A DNA stretch of 64,000 nucleotides from Raineyella sp034933565 (GCF_034933565.1 NZ_JAYFNG010000021.1:29175-93174); one strand, 5' to 3'. Shown: positions 53,232-62,724, numbered from the stretch's first letter. Program-made: numbers and translations. The notes: generated by a model from the letters alone, not told the origin.

Positions 53232-54830
53232 ATGAACGAGACCTCCGCCGCCTTGCCTCCTGCCACCGCCCTGTCGCCCGCCGTCGACGGGCGATCCCTG
53301 CCGCGTACGTACGAGGTGCGGACGTACGGCTGCCAGATGAACGTGCACGACTCGGAGCGGATCGCCGGACTGCTCGACGAGGCGGGGTACGTGCCCGCCA
53401 CGGCGGGCGCCGACGCGGACGTGGTGGTGTTCAACACCTGCGCCGTGCGGGAGAACGCCGACAACCGGTTGTACGGCAACCTCGGCCACATCGCTTCGGT
53501 CAAGGCCGAGCACCCCGGCATGCAGGTGGCGGTCGGCGGATGCATGGCCCAGAAGGACCGCGACGTCATCGTCCGGCGTGCGCCCTGGGTGGACGTCGTG
53601 TTCGGCACCCACAACCTCGGCTCGCTGCCGGTGCTGCTGGAGCGTGCCCGGATCCGCCAGGAGGCGCAGGTCGAGATCAAGGAAGCCCTGGAGACCTTCC
53701 CGTCCGACCTGCCGACCCACCGCGACTCGGCCTACTCGGCCTGGGTCTCGATCAGCGTCGGCTGCAACAACACCTGCACGTTCTGCATCGTTCCCTCGCT
53801 GCGCGGCAAGGAGACCGACCGGCGGCCCGGCGACGTGCTGCGGGAGATCCGCACCCTGGTCGACCAGGGTGTCCAGGAGGTCACGCTGCTCGGCCAGAAC
53901 GTCAACGCGTACGGCACCGGCTGGTTCGGCGACGAGCGGCCGGGCGATCTCGGACCGCACGGGGACCGGCAGGCCTTCGCCTCGCTGCTGCGCGCCTGCG
54001 GCGGGATCGACGGGCTGGAGCGGGTGCGGTTCACCAGCCCGCACCCGAAGGACTTCACCGACGACGTGATCGCGGCGATGGCCGGGACGCCGAACGTGAT
54101 GCCCCAGTTGCACATGCCGCTGCAGTCGGGCTCGGACGAGGTGCTGCGCCGGATGCGGCGCTCGTACCGGTCGGAGCGGTTCCTCGGCATCCTCGACCGG
54201 GTCCGCGACGCCATGCCCCACGCGGCGATCACCACCGACATCATCGTCGGATTCCCGGGGGAGACCGACGAGGACTTCGAGCAGACGATGGAGGTGGTCC
54301 GGCGGGCGCGGTTCAGTGCCGCCTTCACCTTCCTGTACTCGATCCGCCCCGGCACCCCGGCCGCCACGATGCCCGACCAGGTGCCGGACGAGGTGAAGCA
54401 CGCCCGCTACCAGCGGCTGATCGACCTGGTCAACGAGATCGCCTGGGAGGAGAACCGGGCGCTGGTCGGGGAGCGGGTCGAGGTGATGTTCGCCGACGGT
54501 GAGGGCAAGAAGGACGGCGACACACATCGGATGTCGGGTCGCGCCCGCGACAACCGTCTCGTCCACGTGGCCGTCCCCGACGATCCGGCGCTGCGGCCGC
54601 GCCCGGGCGACATCGCCGAAACGGTCATCACGTACGCGGCGCCGCACCACCTGAACGCCGATGCCGGCCTCACCGGCCTGCGGCGCACCCGCGGCGGTGA
54701 CGCCTGGGCGGCCCGCCAGGAGACCCCCGCGGTGTCCCCGAGCGGCCTGCTGCCGGTGGTCGGGTCAGCGGATCAGGACCGACCGACGCGGCCCACCGTC
54801 CGGCTGGGCATCCCGGTCAGGCGTTCCTGA
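53232..54830 (+). CDS. miaB: tRNA-2-methylthio-N6-dimethylallyladenosine synthase
   Basis: This radical-SAM enzyme adds the ms2 group to A37 of tRNAs. The 532-residue protein has N-terminal cluster cysteines in TYGCQMNVHDSE, FNTCAVRENADN and GGCMAQKD, the radical-SAM CNNTCTFCIVPSLRG, and a TRAM domain followed by an ~80-residue non-conserved tail. TAGAGT (53217-53222) is 9 nt before the ATG. Forms a tRNA-modification pair with miaA. Confidence 0.95.
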   Translation: MNETSAALPPATALSPAVDGRSLPRTYEVRTYGCQMNVHDSERIAGLLDEAGYVPATAGADADVVVFNTCAVRENADNRLYGNLGHIASVKAEHPGMQVAVGGCMAQKDRDVIVRRAPWVDVVFGTHNLGSLPVLLERARIRQEAQVEIKEALETFPSDLPTHRDSAYSAWVSISVGCNNTCTFCIVPSLRGKETDRRPGDVLREIRTLVDQGVQEVTLLGQNVNAYGTGWFGDERPGDLGPHGDRQAFASLLRACGGIDGLERVRFTSPHPKDFTDDVIAAMAGTPNVMPQLHMPLQSGSDEVLRRMRRSYRSERFLGILDRVRDAMPHAAITTDIIVGFPGETDEDFEQTMEVVRRARFSAAFTFLYSIRPGTPAATMPDQVPDEVKHARYQRLIDLVNEIAWEENRALVGERVEVMFADGEGKKDGDTHRMSGRARDNRLVHVAVPDDPALRPRPGDIAETVITYAAPHHLNADAGLTGLRRTRGGDAWAARQETPAVSPSGLLPVVGSADQDRPTRPTVRLGIPVRRS

Positions 54831-54840
54831 GGTCGTGACG

Positions 54841-55863
54841 GTGTCGGCCAAGTCTCTCCCCGTGGTCGCGGTGATCGGCCCGACCGCCTCCGGCAAGACC
54901 GCGCTGGCGATCGCGTTGGCCCGCCGGATGGCGGCAGCCGGCCAGCCGGCCGAGATCGTCAACGCCGACTCGATGCTGGTCTACCGGGGCATGGACATCG
55001 GGACCGCCAAGCCGACCGCCGAGGAACTGGCGGCCGTCCGCCACCATCTGGTCGACGTCTGGGACATCGACCGGACGGCGACAGTGGCGGACTTCCAGCA
55101 GCTGGCCCGCGAGGCGATCGCCGGCTGCCGGGCCCGCGGTGTCGTGCCACTGCTGGTCGGCGGGTCCTCGCTCTACATCCGGGCCATCGTCGACGAGTTC
55201 GAGTTCCCCGGCACCGATCCGACCGTCCGGGCCCGGCTGGAGGCGGAGTCGGCGCGGGTCGGGGTGGCGCACCTGTACGAGCGGCTGCGAACGGCTGATC
55301 CGGCCGCCGCGGCGGGCATCGAGCCCAACAACGAGCGCCGCGTCATCCGGGCGCTGGAGGTCATCGAGCTGACCGGGCACTACGTGTCCACCCTGCCCGA
55401 GCACCGCTACGCCCTGGCGGACGTGGTGCAGATCGGGCTGTCGCTGGAGCGCGATGTGCTGGACGCCCGGATCGCCGCCCGGGTGGACCGGATGTGGGCG
55501 GACGGCTTCGTCGACGAGGTGCGCCGACTCGAGGCACGAGGTCTGCGCCAGGGGCGTACGGCCTGCCGGGCCCTCGGCTACCGCCAGGTGCTGGACTTCC
55601 TCGCCGGCACGATCGACGAGGCGGCCGCCAGGGCGGCCACGATCACCCGGACCCGGCGGTTCGCCCGCAAGCAACTGGGCTGGTTCCGACGTGATGACCG
55701 GATCATCTGGGTGGATGCGACCCGGCCGGCGGCGGAGCTGGCGGACCTCCTGCTGGCCGGACCGCTGCGTCGCCTGGTCGCTCCCGCCGCCTCCGCGCAG
55801 CCGACCGAGGTGCCGCCCGCGTCCTCCCGGCAGCCGGCCGAGGTGCCGCCCGCCGTGGAATGA
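54841..55863 (+). CDS. miaA: tRNA dimethylallyltransferase
   Basis: It prenylates A37, providing the MiaB substrate. The 340-residue protein has the P-loop VIGPTASGKTALAIAL, NADSMLVYRGMDIGTAKPT and GSSLYIRAIVD. GTG 54841 is preferred because GAGG is 8 nt upstream; GTG 54835 is possible. The tail contains a Pro/Ala repeat (TEVPPASSRQPAEVPPA). It overlaps dapF by 4 bp. Confidence 0.94.
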   Translation: MSAKSLPVVAVIGPTASGKTALAIALARRMAAAGQPAEIVNADSMLVYRGMDIGTAKPTAEELAAVRHHLVDVWDIDRTATVADFQQLAREAIAGCRARGVVPLLVGGSSLYIRAIVDEFEFPGTDPTVRARLEAESARVGVAHLYERLRTADPAAAAGIEPNNERRVIRALEVIELTGHYVSTLPEHRYALADVVQIGLSLERDVLDARIAARVDRMWADGFVDEVRRLEARGLRQGRTACRALGYRQVLDFLAGTIDEAAARAATITRTRRFARKQLGWFRRDDRIIWVDATRPAAELADLLLAGPLRRLVAPAASAQPTEVPPASSRQPAEVPPAVE

Positions 55864-56750
55864 TTGTCGCCATGCGTGACATCACCTTCGCCAAGGGGCA
55901 CGGCACCCGCAACGATTTCGTGGTCTTCACCGACCAGGCGGGGATGCTGGACCTCGACCCGGTGGAGGTCCGGTTCCTCTGTGACCGGCGCGGCGGGGTG
56001 GGGGCCGACGGCCTGCTCCGGGCGGTGCGGGGCAAGCACATCCCCGAGTGGGACGGCGACCCGGACGCCTGGTTCATGGACTACCGCAACGCCGACGGGT
56101 CCGTGGCGGAGATGTGCGGCAACGGGGTGCGGGTGTTCGTCCGCTACCTGTACGAATCAGGCCTGGTCAACGACCGGGAGATCGAGATCGGCACCCGCGC
56201 CGGCGCCCGCCATGCCGTCCTGCTGCCGGACGAGCGGGTCCGGGTCGAGATGGGGCCGGTCCGGGTGCACGACGGGGCACTGGCGCCCACCGTGCCGATC
56301 ACCGTGGCCGACGACGGACGCGGGCCGCGGACCTGGCAGGCCCAACCGGTGGACGTCGGCAACCCGCACGCGGTGTCCTTCACCGACGACATCGGCGTCC
56401 TCGACCTGACCCGCCAGCCGACCTGGCCGGTCGGAGAATTCCCCCACGGAGTCAATGCTGAGTTCGTCCGGATCATGGACGAGGGCCATGTCGGGATGCG
56501 GGTGTACGAGCGCGGCGTCGGGGAGACCGAGTCCTGCGGCACCGGGACGGTCGCGGTGGCCGCGGCGACCGCCACCCGGTTGGGCCTCGGGATCGGTCCC
56601 GAGGAGCGCCGGATCCGGGTGGACGTGCCCGGCGGCGTGGTGGTCGTCGGGCTCAGCCGGGCGTCCGCGGACGCGCCCGTGACGGCGACGCTGACCGGTC
56701 CGGCCCAGCTCGTCTACCGGGGATCGATCGTGATCCCCGATCTCGCCTGA
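55860..56750 (+). CDS. dapF: Diaminopimelate epimerase
   Basis: It converts LL- to meso-diaminopimelate for lysine and peptidoglycan. The 296-residue protein has both catalytic cysteines, in AEMCGNGVRVFVRY and ESCGTGTVAVAAA. The first ATG overlaps miaA; ATG 55872 (MRDITFAKGHG) is an equally good start and matches the usual N-terminus better. The frame continues without an ATG, GTG or TTG from its stop into hflX. Confidence 0.94.
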   Translation: MIVAMRDITFAKGHGTRNDFVVFTDQAGMLDLDPVEVRFLCDRRGGVGADGLLRAVRGKHIPEWDGDPDAWFMDYRNADGSVAEMCGNGVRVFVRYLYESGLVNDREIEIGTRAGARHAVLLPDERVRVEMGPVRVHDGALAPTVPITVADDGRGPRTWQAQPVDVGNPHAVSFTDDIGVLDLTRQPTWPVGEFPHGVNAEFVRIMDEGHVGMRVYERGVGETESCGTGTVAVAAATATRLGLGIGPEERRIRVDVPGGVVVVGLSRASADAPVTATLTGPAQLVYRGSIVIPDLA

Positions 56751-56813
56751 CGCGCGGCTGCGCGGTGGGGCCCACCTCCTACACTGGGTGAATCGGACAC
56801 CCGAGGAGGAACC

Positions 56814-58505
56814 ATCGCCATCACCCCGACCGGACCCGGTCCGGCAGACCCGCAGGACGAGTACTGGCCCACGCGTGGGCGCGCCGCCCTGATCCGCGCT
56901 CGACGGCTGCACCCCGAGGGGACGCCGCCCGAGGCACCTGACGAGGCGGTGACCGACGACGATGCGGTGACCGACGAAAATGCGGCGACCGATGGAGCTG
57001 CGGCGCGCGACGAGGAGATCGCCGGGTCTCCGCAGGAGGCACCGTACGATGCCTCGGACGAGGCGGACGATGACGATCTCGGCGTGACCCTGATGTCGGA
57101 GGACTTCGTCGGGATCGAGGGGGAGGACCCCGAGTCGTACGACGGTGACCAGCTCGAGCTGGCGGAGCGCCTCTCGCTGCGCCGGGTGGCGGGCATCCGC
57201 ACCGATCTCCAGGACATCACCGAGGTCGAGTACCGGCAGCTGCGACTGGAGCGTGTCGTGCTCGTCAGCGTCTGGACCACCGGCAGCCAGGCGGATGCCG
57301 ACAATGCGATGGCCGAGCTCAAACTGCTCGCGGAGACGGCGGGTTCGGAGGTCCTGGAGGGCCTGATCCAGCGCCGCAAGCAGCCCGACCCGGCGACCTA
57401 CATCGGCCGGGGCAAGGTGGCCGAGGTCCGCGAGGTCGTCCGGGCCACCGGCGCCGACACCGTGATCTGCGACGGCGAGCTGTCCGCCTCCCAGTTGCGC
57501 AACCTGGAGGATGAGATCAAGGTCAAGGTCGTGGATCGTACGATCCTGATCCTCGACATCTTCGCCCAGCACGCCCGCAGCGCCGAGGGCAAGGCCCAGG
57601 TCGAGCTGGCCCAGCTGCAGTACCGCAAGCAGCGGCTGCGTGGCTGGGGCGGGAACCTGTCGCGTCAGGCCGGTGGCCAGGCCGCCGGCGGTGCGGGTAT
57701 CGGCGGGCGCGGGCCCGGTGAGACCAAGATCGAGACCGACCGGCGCCGGATCAACACCCGGATCGCCATCCTCCGGCGCAAGCTGCGCGACATGGACGTC
57801 ACCCGGGAGACGAAGCGCGCCGAGCGCCATCGCCACCGGATCCCGTCGGTGGCGATCGTGGGGTACACCAACGCCGGCAAGTCGTCCCTGTTGAACCGGC
57901 TGACCGGAGCCGGAGTGTTGGTCGAGGACGCCCTCTTCGCCACCCTGGACCCGACCACCCGCCGGGCGGAGGCCGGGGACGGGCGCGTCTACACCCTGAC
58001 CGACACCGTCGGATTCGTCCGACACCTGCCCACGGAGCTGATCGAGGCGTTCCGGTCCACGCTCGAGGAGTCGTCCCAGGCGGACCTGCTGGTCCACGTT
58101 GTCGACGGCGCCGATCCCGATCCCGCCGGCCAGGTGGACGCGGTCCGCCAGGTCCTCGGCGAGATCGAGGCGACGGACCTGCCCGAGCTGTTGGTCTTCA
58201 ACAAGATGGATCTGGTCGACGCGACGACCCGGCTGGGGCTGGCCTCGGCCTATCCGGCGGCGATGTTCTGCTCGGCCCGCACCGGTGTCGGCGTCGAGGA
58301 GATCCGGGCGGCGATCGAGGCGGCGCTGCCACGGCCCGAGGCGGAGGTGCGCGCGTTGGTGCCGTACTCACGCGGCGACCTGCTCGACAAGGTGCACCAG
58401 TACGGGGAGTTCGTCACACAGGAGTTCACCTCCGAGGGCACCCGGATCGTCGCGCTGGTCCATGCCGACCTGGCGGGGGAGTTCCGGCCCTACCTGGAGC
58501 AGTGA
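56814..58505 (+). CDS. hflX: GTPase HflX, apparent non-standard ATC start
   Basis: HflX splits stalled ribosomes. Domains: N-terminal HflX region (VEYRQLRLERVVLVSVWT), a Gly-rich linker, and a GTPase with GYTNAGKSSLLNRL, DTVGFVRHLPTEL and NKMD. Coding-type codon bias reaches up to GAGGAGGA at 56803-56810, but no ATG, GTG or TTG occurs between the dapF stop and GTG 56949. The best-placed start is ATC at 56814 (4 nt after AGGAGG) or 56820. GTG 56949 lacks a good Shine-Dalgarno. Residues after 45 contain an acidic 6-residue repeat (AVTDDD/AVTDEN/AATDGA). TACACT (56779-56784) is a candidate -10. Confidence 0.88.
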   Translation: MAITPTGPGPADPQDEYWPTRGRAALIRARRLHPEGTPPEAPDEAVTDDDAVTDENAATDGAAARDEEIAGSPQEAPYDASDEADDDDLGVTLMSEDFVGIEGEDPESYDGDQLELAERLSLRRVAGIRTDLQDITEVEYRQLRLERVVLVSVWTTGSQADADNAMAELKLLAETAGSEVLEGLIQRRKQPDPATYIGRGKVAEVREVVRATGADTVICDGELSASQLRNLEDEIKVKVVDRTILILDIFAQHARSAEGKAQVELAQLQYRKQRLRGWGGNLSRQAGGQAAGGAGIGGRGPGETKIETDRRRINTRIAILRRKLRDMDVTRETKRAERHRHRIPSVAIVGYTNAGKSSLLNRLTGAGVLVEDALFATLDPTTRRAEAGDGRVYTLTDTVGFVRHLPTELIEAFRSTLEESSQADLLVHVVDGADPDPAGQVDAVRQVLGEIEATDLPELLVFNKMDLVDATTRLGLASAYPAAMFCSARTGVGVEEIRAAIEAALPRPEAEVRALVPYSRGDLLDKVHQYGEFVTQEFTSEGTRIVALVHADLAGEFRPYLEQ

Positions 58506-58631
58506 GTCTCGGCGGTGTCCGGGGCTCGGTGTGCCCCGGTGGCGTACGCCGCCCGCGTCGGTCACCCACCGGCGCGGTGACCGACCCGCTCGCCTCCCGG
58601 CCGGCGCGAGCGGAGCGTCTAAAGTTGACGG

Positions 58632-60755
58632 GTGCCTTCCCAGAAGCTGCCCCCGGTGACCGCTGACGACCTCCTCGAGGCCTCCGTCGGCGTGATCGGC
58701 GGCAGCCCCCGCCCGGGGCAGCAGGCGATGGCGCAGGCGATCGCCCGGTCCCTGGACCGGGGCGAGCACCTGCTGGTGCAGGCCGGGACCGGCACCGGCA
58801 AGTCCCTGGGCTACCTCGCGCCGGTGCTGGCGCACCTCGCTGCGCACCCCGACGACCGGGTCGTGATCGCGACGGCGACCCTGGCCCTGCAGGCACAGCT
58901 CGCCGACAGCGACATCCCCCACGCCCTCGCGGCGATGGAGAAGGTGGCCGGCAAGCGGGTACGGTCGGCCGTCCTGAAGGGGCGGACGAACTACGCCTGC
59001 CTGCTGCGGGTCCGGGAGAACGGGCCGGTGGAGCAGCAGGGCCTGTTCGGTGGCGCCGACGTCGCCGATCAGATCCGTGAGTCCGGGGCCGATGAGGTGT
59101 CCGTGCTGGGGGCCGAGGTGCTGTCCCTGCGCGAGTGGGCCGAGGAGCAGGCCGAGCGGGACGGGCTGGCGGATCGGGACGAGGCCCCGACCCACACCGC
59201 CCGGGGCTGGTCGCAGGTGTCGATCTCGTCGCGGGAATGCCTGGGCGCGCAGCGCTGCCCGTTCGGCGCGGAGTGCTTCGTGGAGAAGTCCCGGGAGCGG
59301 GCCCGGGCCGCCGATCTGGTGGTGACCAACCATGCCCTGTTGGCCATCGACGCCATGCAGGAGGGGTCGGTGCTGCCGGAGCACTCCGCGGTGGTCATCG
59401 ATGAGGCGCACGAGCTCGTCGCCCGGGTGACCGGTGCCGCCTCGGCCGAGTTGAGCCCGCAGATCGTCGAACGCGTCGCAAAGCGGGCGATGGCGTGGAT
59501 GGACGACGACACTGCCCTCGACCTGATGGATGCAGGTGAGGCGCTGGGGACCGCGCTCGACGCGGCGGACCTCGCCCGGGTCGAGCCGGGCGAGTCGGCG
59601 CTGACGACCGCGCTGGGCCAGGTCCGCGACCTGGCCCGTGACGGCGTGTCCCAGCTCGGCAAGGGCCGGGACGGCAAGGACTCCGACAGCAACGACCGAC
59701 GCCAGGCCCAGGCGGCGTTGCAGGAGGTCTTCGAGGTCGCCGAGCGGATGGCGGCCCCGGCGGACGGCGACGTCGTCTGGGTGATCGACCGGGACCGGTC
59801 GGGGCGCGAACTGCGCGCGGCACCGTTGTCCGTCGCGGGGCTGATGCGAGGGGCGATCCTGTCCGATCGTACGGTCGTGTTCACCTCGGCGACGCTCAAG
59901 GTCGGGGGTGGCTTCACCAAGGTGGCCGGATCGTTCGGGCTGCGGGCCGCCGAGCAGGTGGACGGGAACGAGCCGACCGGCGACCGGGGGCCCTCGGCCG
60001 ACGAGGTGATGGGGGCCGGGTTCACGGCCGCGATGGAGGGCGTCCTGCCGTGGCGGGCGCTCGACGTCGGGTCGCCCTTCGACTACAGCAAGCAGGGCAT
60101 CCTCTACCTCGCCCGCGACCTGCCCCGTCCCGGCCGGGACGGGACGGATCCGGCGGTGCTCAGCGAGATCGCTCAGCTGGTCTGGGCCGCGGACGGGCAC
60201 ACCCTCGGGCTGTTCTCGTCCCAGCGGGCGGCGCAGGCCGCCGCGGAACACGTCCGCCAGGAGCTCCCCGCGATGGAGGTCCTGCTGCAGGGGGACGCCC
60301 ATCTGGCCGAACTGACCCGGCGCTTCGTCGCCGAGCCGCGGACCAGCCTGTTCGGGACCCTGTCGCTGTGGCAGGGGGTCGACGTCCCTGGTGACACCTG
60401 CCGGCTCGTGATCATCGACAAGATCCCCTTCCCGCGCCCCGACGAACCGCTCATGCAGGCCCGGCAGCAGGAGGTCGAGCGGCACGGCGGCAACGGGTTC
60501 ATGGCGGTGGCCGCCACCCATGCCGCGCTGTTGCTGGCCCAGGGGGCCGGTCGTCTGATCCGCCGCACCACGGATCGGGGCATGGTGGCCCTGCTCGACC
60601 CCCGGATCGTCACCGCTCGTTACGGCAGCTTCCTGCGGGCCTCCCTGCCGCCGATGTGGACCACGACGGACTCGGACGTGGCCGTCCGGGCCCTCCAACG
60701 GTTGGCCGCCGAGGCCGAGCCGGGATCCGGGCAGGAAGACAGCCGAGCGTCCTGA
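58632..60755 (+). CDS. dinG: DinG-family ATP-dependent helicase
   Basis: A superfamily 2 XPD-like 5'-3' DNA helicase. The 707-residue protein has Walker A AGTGTGKSLGYLAP, the DEAH box VVIDEAHELV, four candidate Fe-S cysteines (NYAC, RECLGAQRC, GAEC) between them, and the C-terminal motif VI AQGAGRLIRR. TAAAGT (58620-58625) is exactly 6 nt before the GTG start with no Shine-Dalgarno. It is convergent with lexA. No LexA box is seen before it. Confidence 0.9.
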   Translation: MPSQKLPPVTADDLLEASVGVIGGSPRPGQQAMAQAIARSLDRGEHLLVQAGTGTGKSLGYLAPVLAHLAAHPDDRVVIATATLALQAQLADSDIPHALAAMEKVAGKRVRSAVLKGRTNYACLLRVRENGPVEQQGLFGGADVADQIRESGADEVSVLGAEVLSLREWAEEQAERDGLADRDEAPTHTARGWSQVSISSRECLGAQRCPFGAECFVEKSRERARAADLVVTNHALLAIDAMQEGSVLPEHSAVVIDEAHELVARVTGAASAELSPQIVERVAKRAMAWMDDDTALDLMDAGEALGTALDAADLARVEPGESALTTALGQVRDLARDGVSQLGKGRDGKDSDSNDRRQAQAALQEVFEVAERMAAPADGDVVWVIDRDRSGRELRAAPLSVAGLMRGAILSDRTVVFTSATLKVGGGFTKVAGSFGLRAAEQVDGNEPTGDRGPSADEVMGAGFTAAMEGVLPWRALDVGSPFDYSKQGILYLARDLPRPGRDGTDPAVLSEIAQLVWAADGHTLGLFSSQRAAQAAAEHVRQELPAMEVLLQGDAHLAELTRRFVAEPRTSLFGTLSLWQGVDVPGDTCRLVIIDKIPFPRPDEPLMQARQQEVERHGGNGFMAVAATHAALLLAQGAGRLIRRTTDRGMVALLDPRIVTARYGSFLRASLPPMWTTTDSDVAVRALQRLAAEAEPGSGQEDSRAS

Positions 60756-60837
60756 ACGGGGCTGGAACGGCGCGGGTCGGGACGGCACAGGGCTGGGCCC
60801 GGTGATCAGGTCAGTCCGTCCTGGTCCGATCGCCATC

Positions 60838-60867
60838 CTGGTCCGATCGCCGGCCGGATCGGACCAG
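60838..60867. terminator. Hairpin between convergent dinG and lexA
   Basis: CTGGTCCGATC (60838-60848) pairs with GATCGGACCAG (60857-60867). The left arm is duplicated 17 bp upstream (60821-60831), so two alternative stems are possible. No T tract. Confidence 0.6.
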
Positions 60868-60885
60868 CCGTCAGAGCGACACCCT

Positions 60886-61707
60886 TCAGACTCGCCGGAG
60901 GACAGCGACGACCTTGCCGAGCACGGTCGCATGGGTGCCGTCGATCGGGTCGTACGCACTGTTGTGCGGCAGCAGCCAAACCTTGTCCGCCGTGCGCTTG
61001 AACGTCTTGACCGTCGCCTCGTCGTCCAGCATGGCGGCGACGATGTCCCCGTTGCTGGCATCCGGCTGCTGGCGCACGACGACCCAGTCCCCGTCACAGA
61101 TCGCGGCGTCGATCATCGAATCGCCGCGGACCTCCAGCATGAAGACGGTGCCGTCCCCGACCAGCTGCTTCGGCAGCGCGAAGACGTCCTCGACATGTTC
61201 CTCTGCGGTGATCGGCATGCCGGCCGCGATCCGGCCGACGATCGGCACATTGACCGCCGTCGGCATGGCGTCACGCAGCCCGGTGGGGTCGAACGGTGGC
61301 ACGTCGGGGGAGGATGACACGGCGGAGGACGCCTCCGGATCACCCGTGGTGACCACCTCCATCGCCCGTGGCCGGTTCGGATCGCGGCGGATGTAGCCCT
61401 TCTCTTCCAGCACCTTCAGCTGGTGGGAAACGCTCGACGGACTGGACAGTCCGGCCGCGTCGCCGAGCTCCCGGACGGTGGGCGGGTAGCCGCGGTCCTC
61501 GACCGTGGCACGGATGATGTCGAGGATCAGCTGTTGGCGTGCAGTGAGTTCGCGCAGCGGTGTGGCCGGCCCGCCGACCCGGTGGTCCTTGCGCTCGGCG
61601 AGGCCCTGGCGACGGGCCCGGCGCGCCGCCAGGACCTGCTCCTCGACAGCGCTGGTACGTGGTCGCCCCCGCCGGGGAGGGGTGGTGTCATCCGGTCCAT
61701 CGGCCAT
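60886..61707 (-). CDS. lexA: LexA repressor
   Basis: The SOS repressor. The 273-residue protein has a winged helix (TPLRELTARQQLILDII, SSPSSVSHQLKVLEEKGYI), the self-cleavage site Ala-Gly in GRIAAGMPI, and the Ser/Lys pair in GDSMID and ATVKTFKR. A basic ~45-residue N-terminal extension precedes the usual start, as in some actinobacteria. TAGCGT is 6 nt before the ATG on the minus strand, indicating a leaderless mRNA. Confidence 0.95.
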   Translation of the reverse strand: MADGPDDTTPPRRGRPRTSAVEEQVLAARRARRQGLAERKDHRVGGPATPLRELTARQQLILDIIRATVEDRGYPPTVRELGDAAGLSSPSSVSHQLKVLEEKGYIRRDPNRPRAMEVVTTGDPEASSAVSSSPDVPPFDPTGLRDAMPTAVNVPIVGRIAAGMPITAEEHVEDVFALPKQLVGDGTVFMLEVRGDSMIDAAICDGDWVVVRQQPDASNGDIVAAMLDDEATVKTFKRTADKVWLLPHNSAYDPIDGTHATVLGKVVAVLRRV

Positions 61708-61737
61708 GCCGACACGCTATCGCATCGAAACAGTCAT

Positions 61738-61753
61738 TCAAACATCTGTTCGA
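61738..61753. promoter_or_regulatory. LexA box of lexA
   Basis: TCAAACATCTGTTCGA matches the SOS box with one changed base in the left arm. It overlaps the likely -35 region (TTGAAT or TTTGAA on the minus strand) of the lexA promoter, as expected for autorepression. Confidence 0.85.
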
Positions 61754-61910
61754 GCGTGTCGTGCAACAGGCCGTGGCGATCCTTCGGCGTGTTCCCTGAC
61801 GGTTCCGGACGGTCATGCCTGGTCGGAACCCTCACCGTCGGAGCGCTGTCAGACCCCTGGTGTGTGCTTCTGGGTGACGGTGGCCGAAGGGGCGACCGGA
61901 GCGACGGGTC

Positions 61911-61939
61911 TTGCTATTCGATCAGACGTTCGCTAGGGT
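61911..61939 (+). promoter_or_regulatory. Promoter with embedded LexA box for the lexA-divergent gene
   Basis: TTGCTA (61911-61916) and TAGGGT (61934-61939) are separated by exactly 17 bp. TCGATCAGACGTTCGC (61918-61933) fills the spacer and matches the SOS box at 10 of its 12 defined positions. LexA binding here would block the promoter. Confidence 0.75.
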
Positions 61940-61971
61940 TTTCGTACGTAGGTTCGACTCAGGAGATGACG

Positions 61972-62478
61972 ATGACTGCTGTGGTACGTGAGGCTGCTGT
62001 GGTGCGCCGGTCGGGTGTCACTCGCGGGACCGATGCGGTGCGTGGGGTTGGTTCTGTCCATGGCGTGGGTTCTGTCCATGGGATGGGTCCTGCCCGTGAA
62101 GTTTCGAGGCAACCTCGCGCTGGGGTGGATCGGTCGTCACTGGAGCGGCGATGTGCCCTGGTGGACGGTCGGTCTGTGGTGTTCGATGTTCGTACGCGGG
62201 GTGCCGGCGTCGGGAGTGTCGGCATGAGTGGTGCTGGCGTGGACGGTGTTGGTGTGGATCTCGCGGGTCGAGGGTGTGCCGCCACATTCGGTGGTCCCGT
62301 TCTGTCCGGTGCTGCATGGGTGCCGAGGTTCGGGGAAATCGACCTGGCTTCGATCCGTGCCCGTTTCGGGTCTGCCGTCGACGCGGTGTTCGCGCTGACA
62401 CTCCTGGTCCTGATGGCCATCTCTGCCGTGGTGATCTCTGCGGTCCTCGTGGGTGTGATGGCGGGCTACATCTCCTGA
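61972..62478 (+). CDS. Putative SOS-induced small membrane protein divergent from lexA
   Basis: The 168-residue protein has a basic, Gly/Val-rich N-terminal two thirds with a short repeat (GVGSVHGVGSVH) and one C-terminal membrane helix (about residues 136-165, ALTLLVLMAISAVVISAVLV). AGGAG is 6 nt before ATG 61972. Its promoter carries a LexA box. SOS cell-division suppressors (DivS in Corynebacterium, ChiZ/Rv2719c in mycobacteria) occupy this spot, but I see no LysM domain and no clear homology. T-ending codons are far more frequent than in neighbours, so recent or fast-evolving sequence is possible. Confidence 0.55.
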   Translation: MTAVVREAAVVRRSGVTRGTDAVRGVGSVHGVGSVHGMGPAREVSRQPRAGVDRSSLERRCALVDGRSVVFDVRTRGAGVGSVGMSGAGVDGVGVDLAGRGCAATFGGPVLSGAAWVPRFGEIDLASIRARFGSAVDAVFALTLLVLMAISAVVISAVLVGVMAGYIS

Positions 62479-62724
62479 CGCCTACTTGTGCGGTTCCCGG
62501 GGCGTTGCTGGCTGGCCCGGAGGCGTGTGTCGGGTTTGCTCCGTTGGGTGTCCAGGTGTCCAGGGGTCCAGGGGTGAGCGTGCGGTCAGATGGGAGCATC
62601 TGGTCGGGTGGAACGGTGGTCCGGCTTCGGGGGTGGAGCGGTGGTCCGGCCCGAAAGACGTTCTGGCTGCGTGATCGGTGGCCGGCGAGGGCTCAGGGTG
62701 CACTCTCGGCGGGAGCCGGTCGGG
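62479..62724. other. Intergenic stretch before the nrdR promoter
   Basis: No gene is supported. It is G/T-rich on the + strand, with short repeats (GTGTCCAG near 62547-62570; TGGA(A/G)CGGTGGTCCGGC at about 62608 and 62634). No terminator for the membrane-protein gene is evident. Confidence 0.4.

Noticed and set aside
58368..61097. 909-residue minus-strand frame spanning dinG
   Set aside because: It is a shadow of dinG codon bias; it also overlaps lexA, which has clear motifs in another frame.
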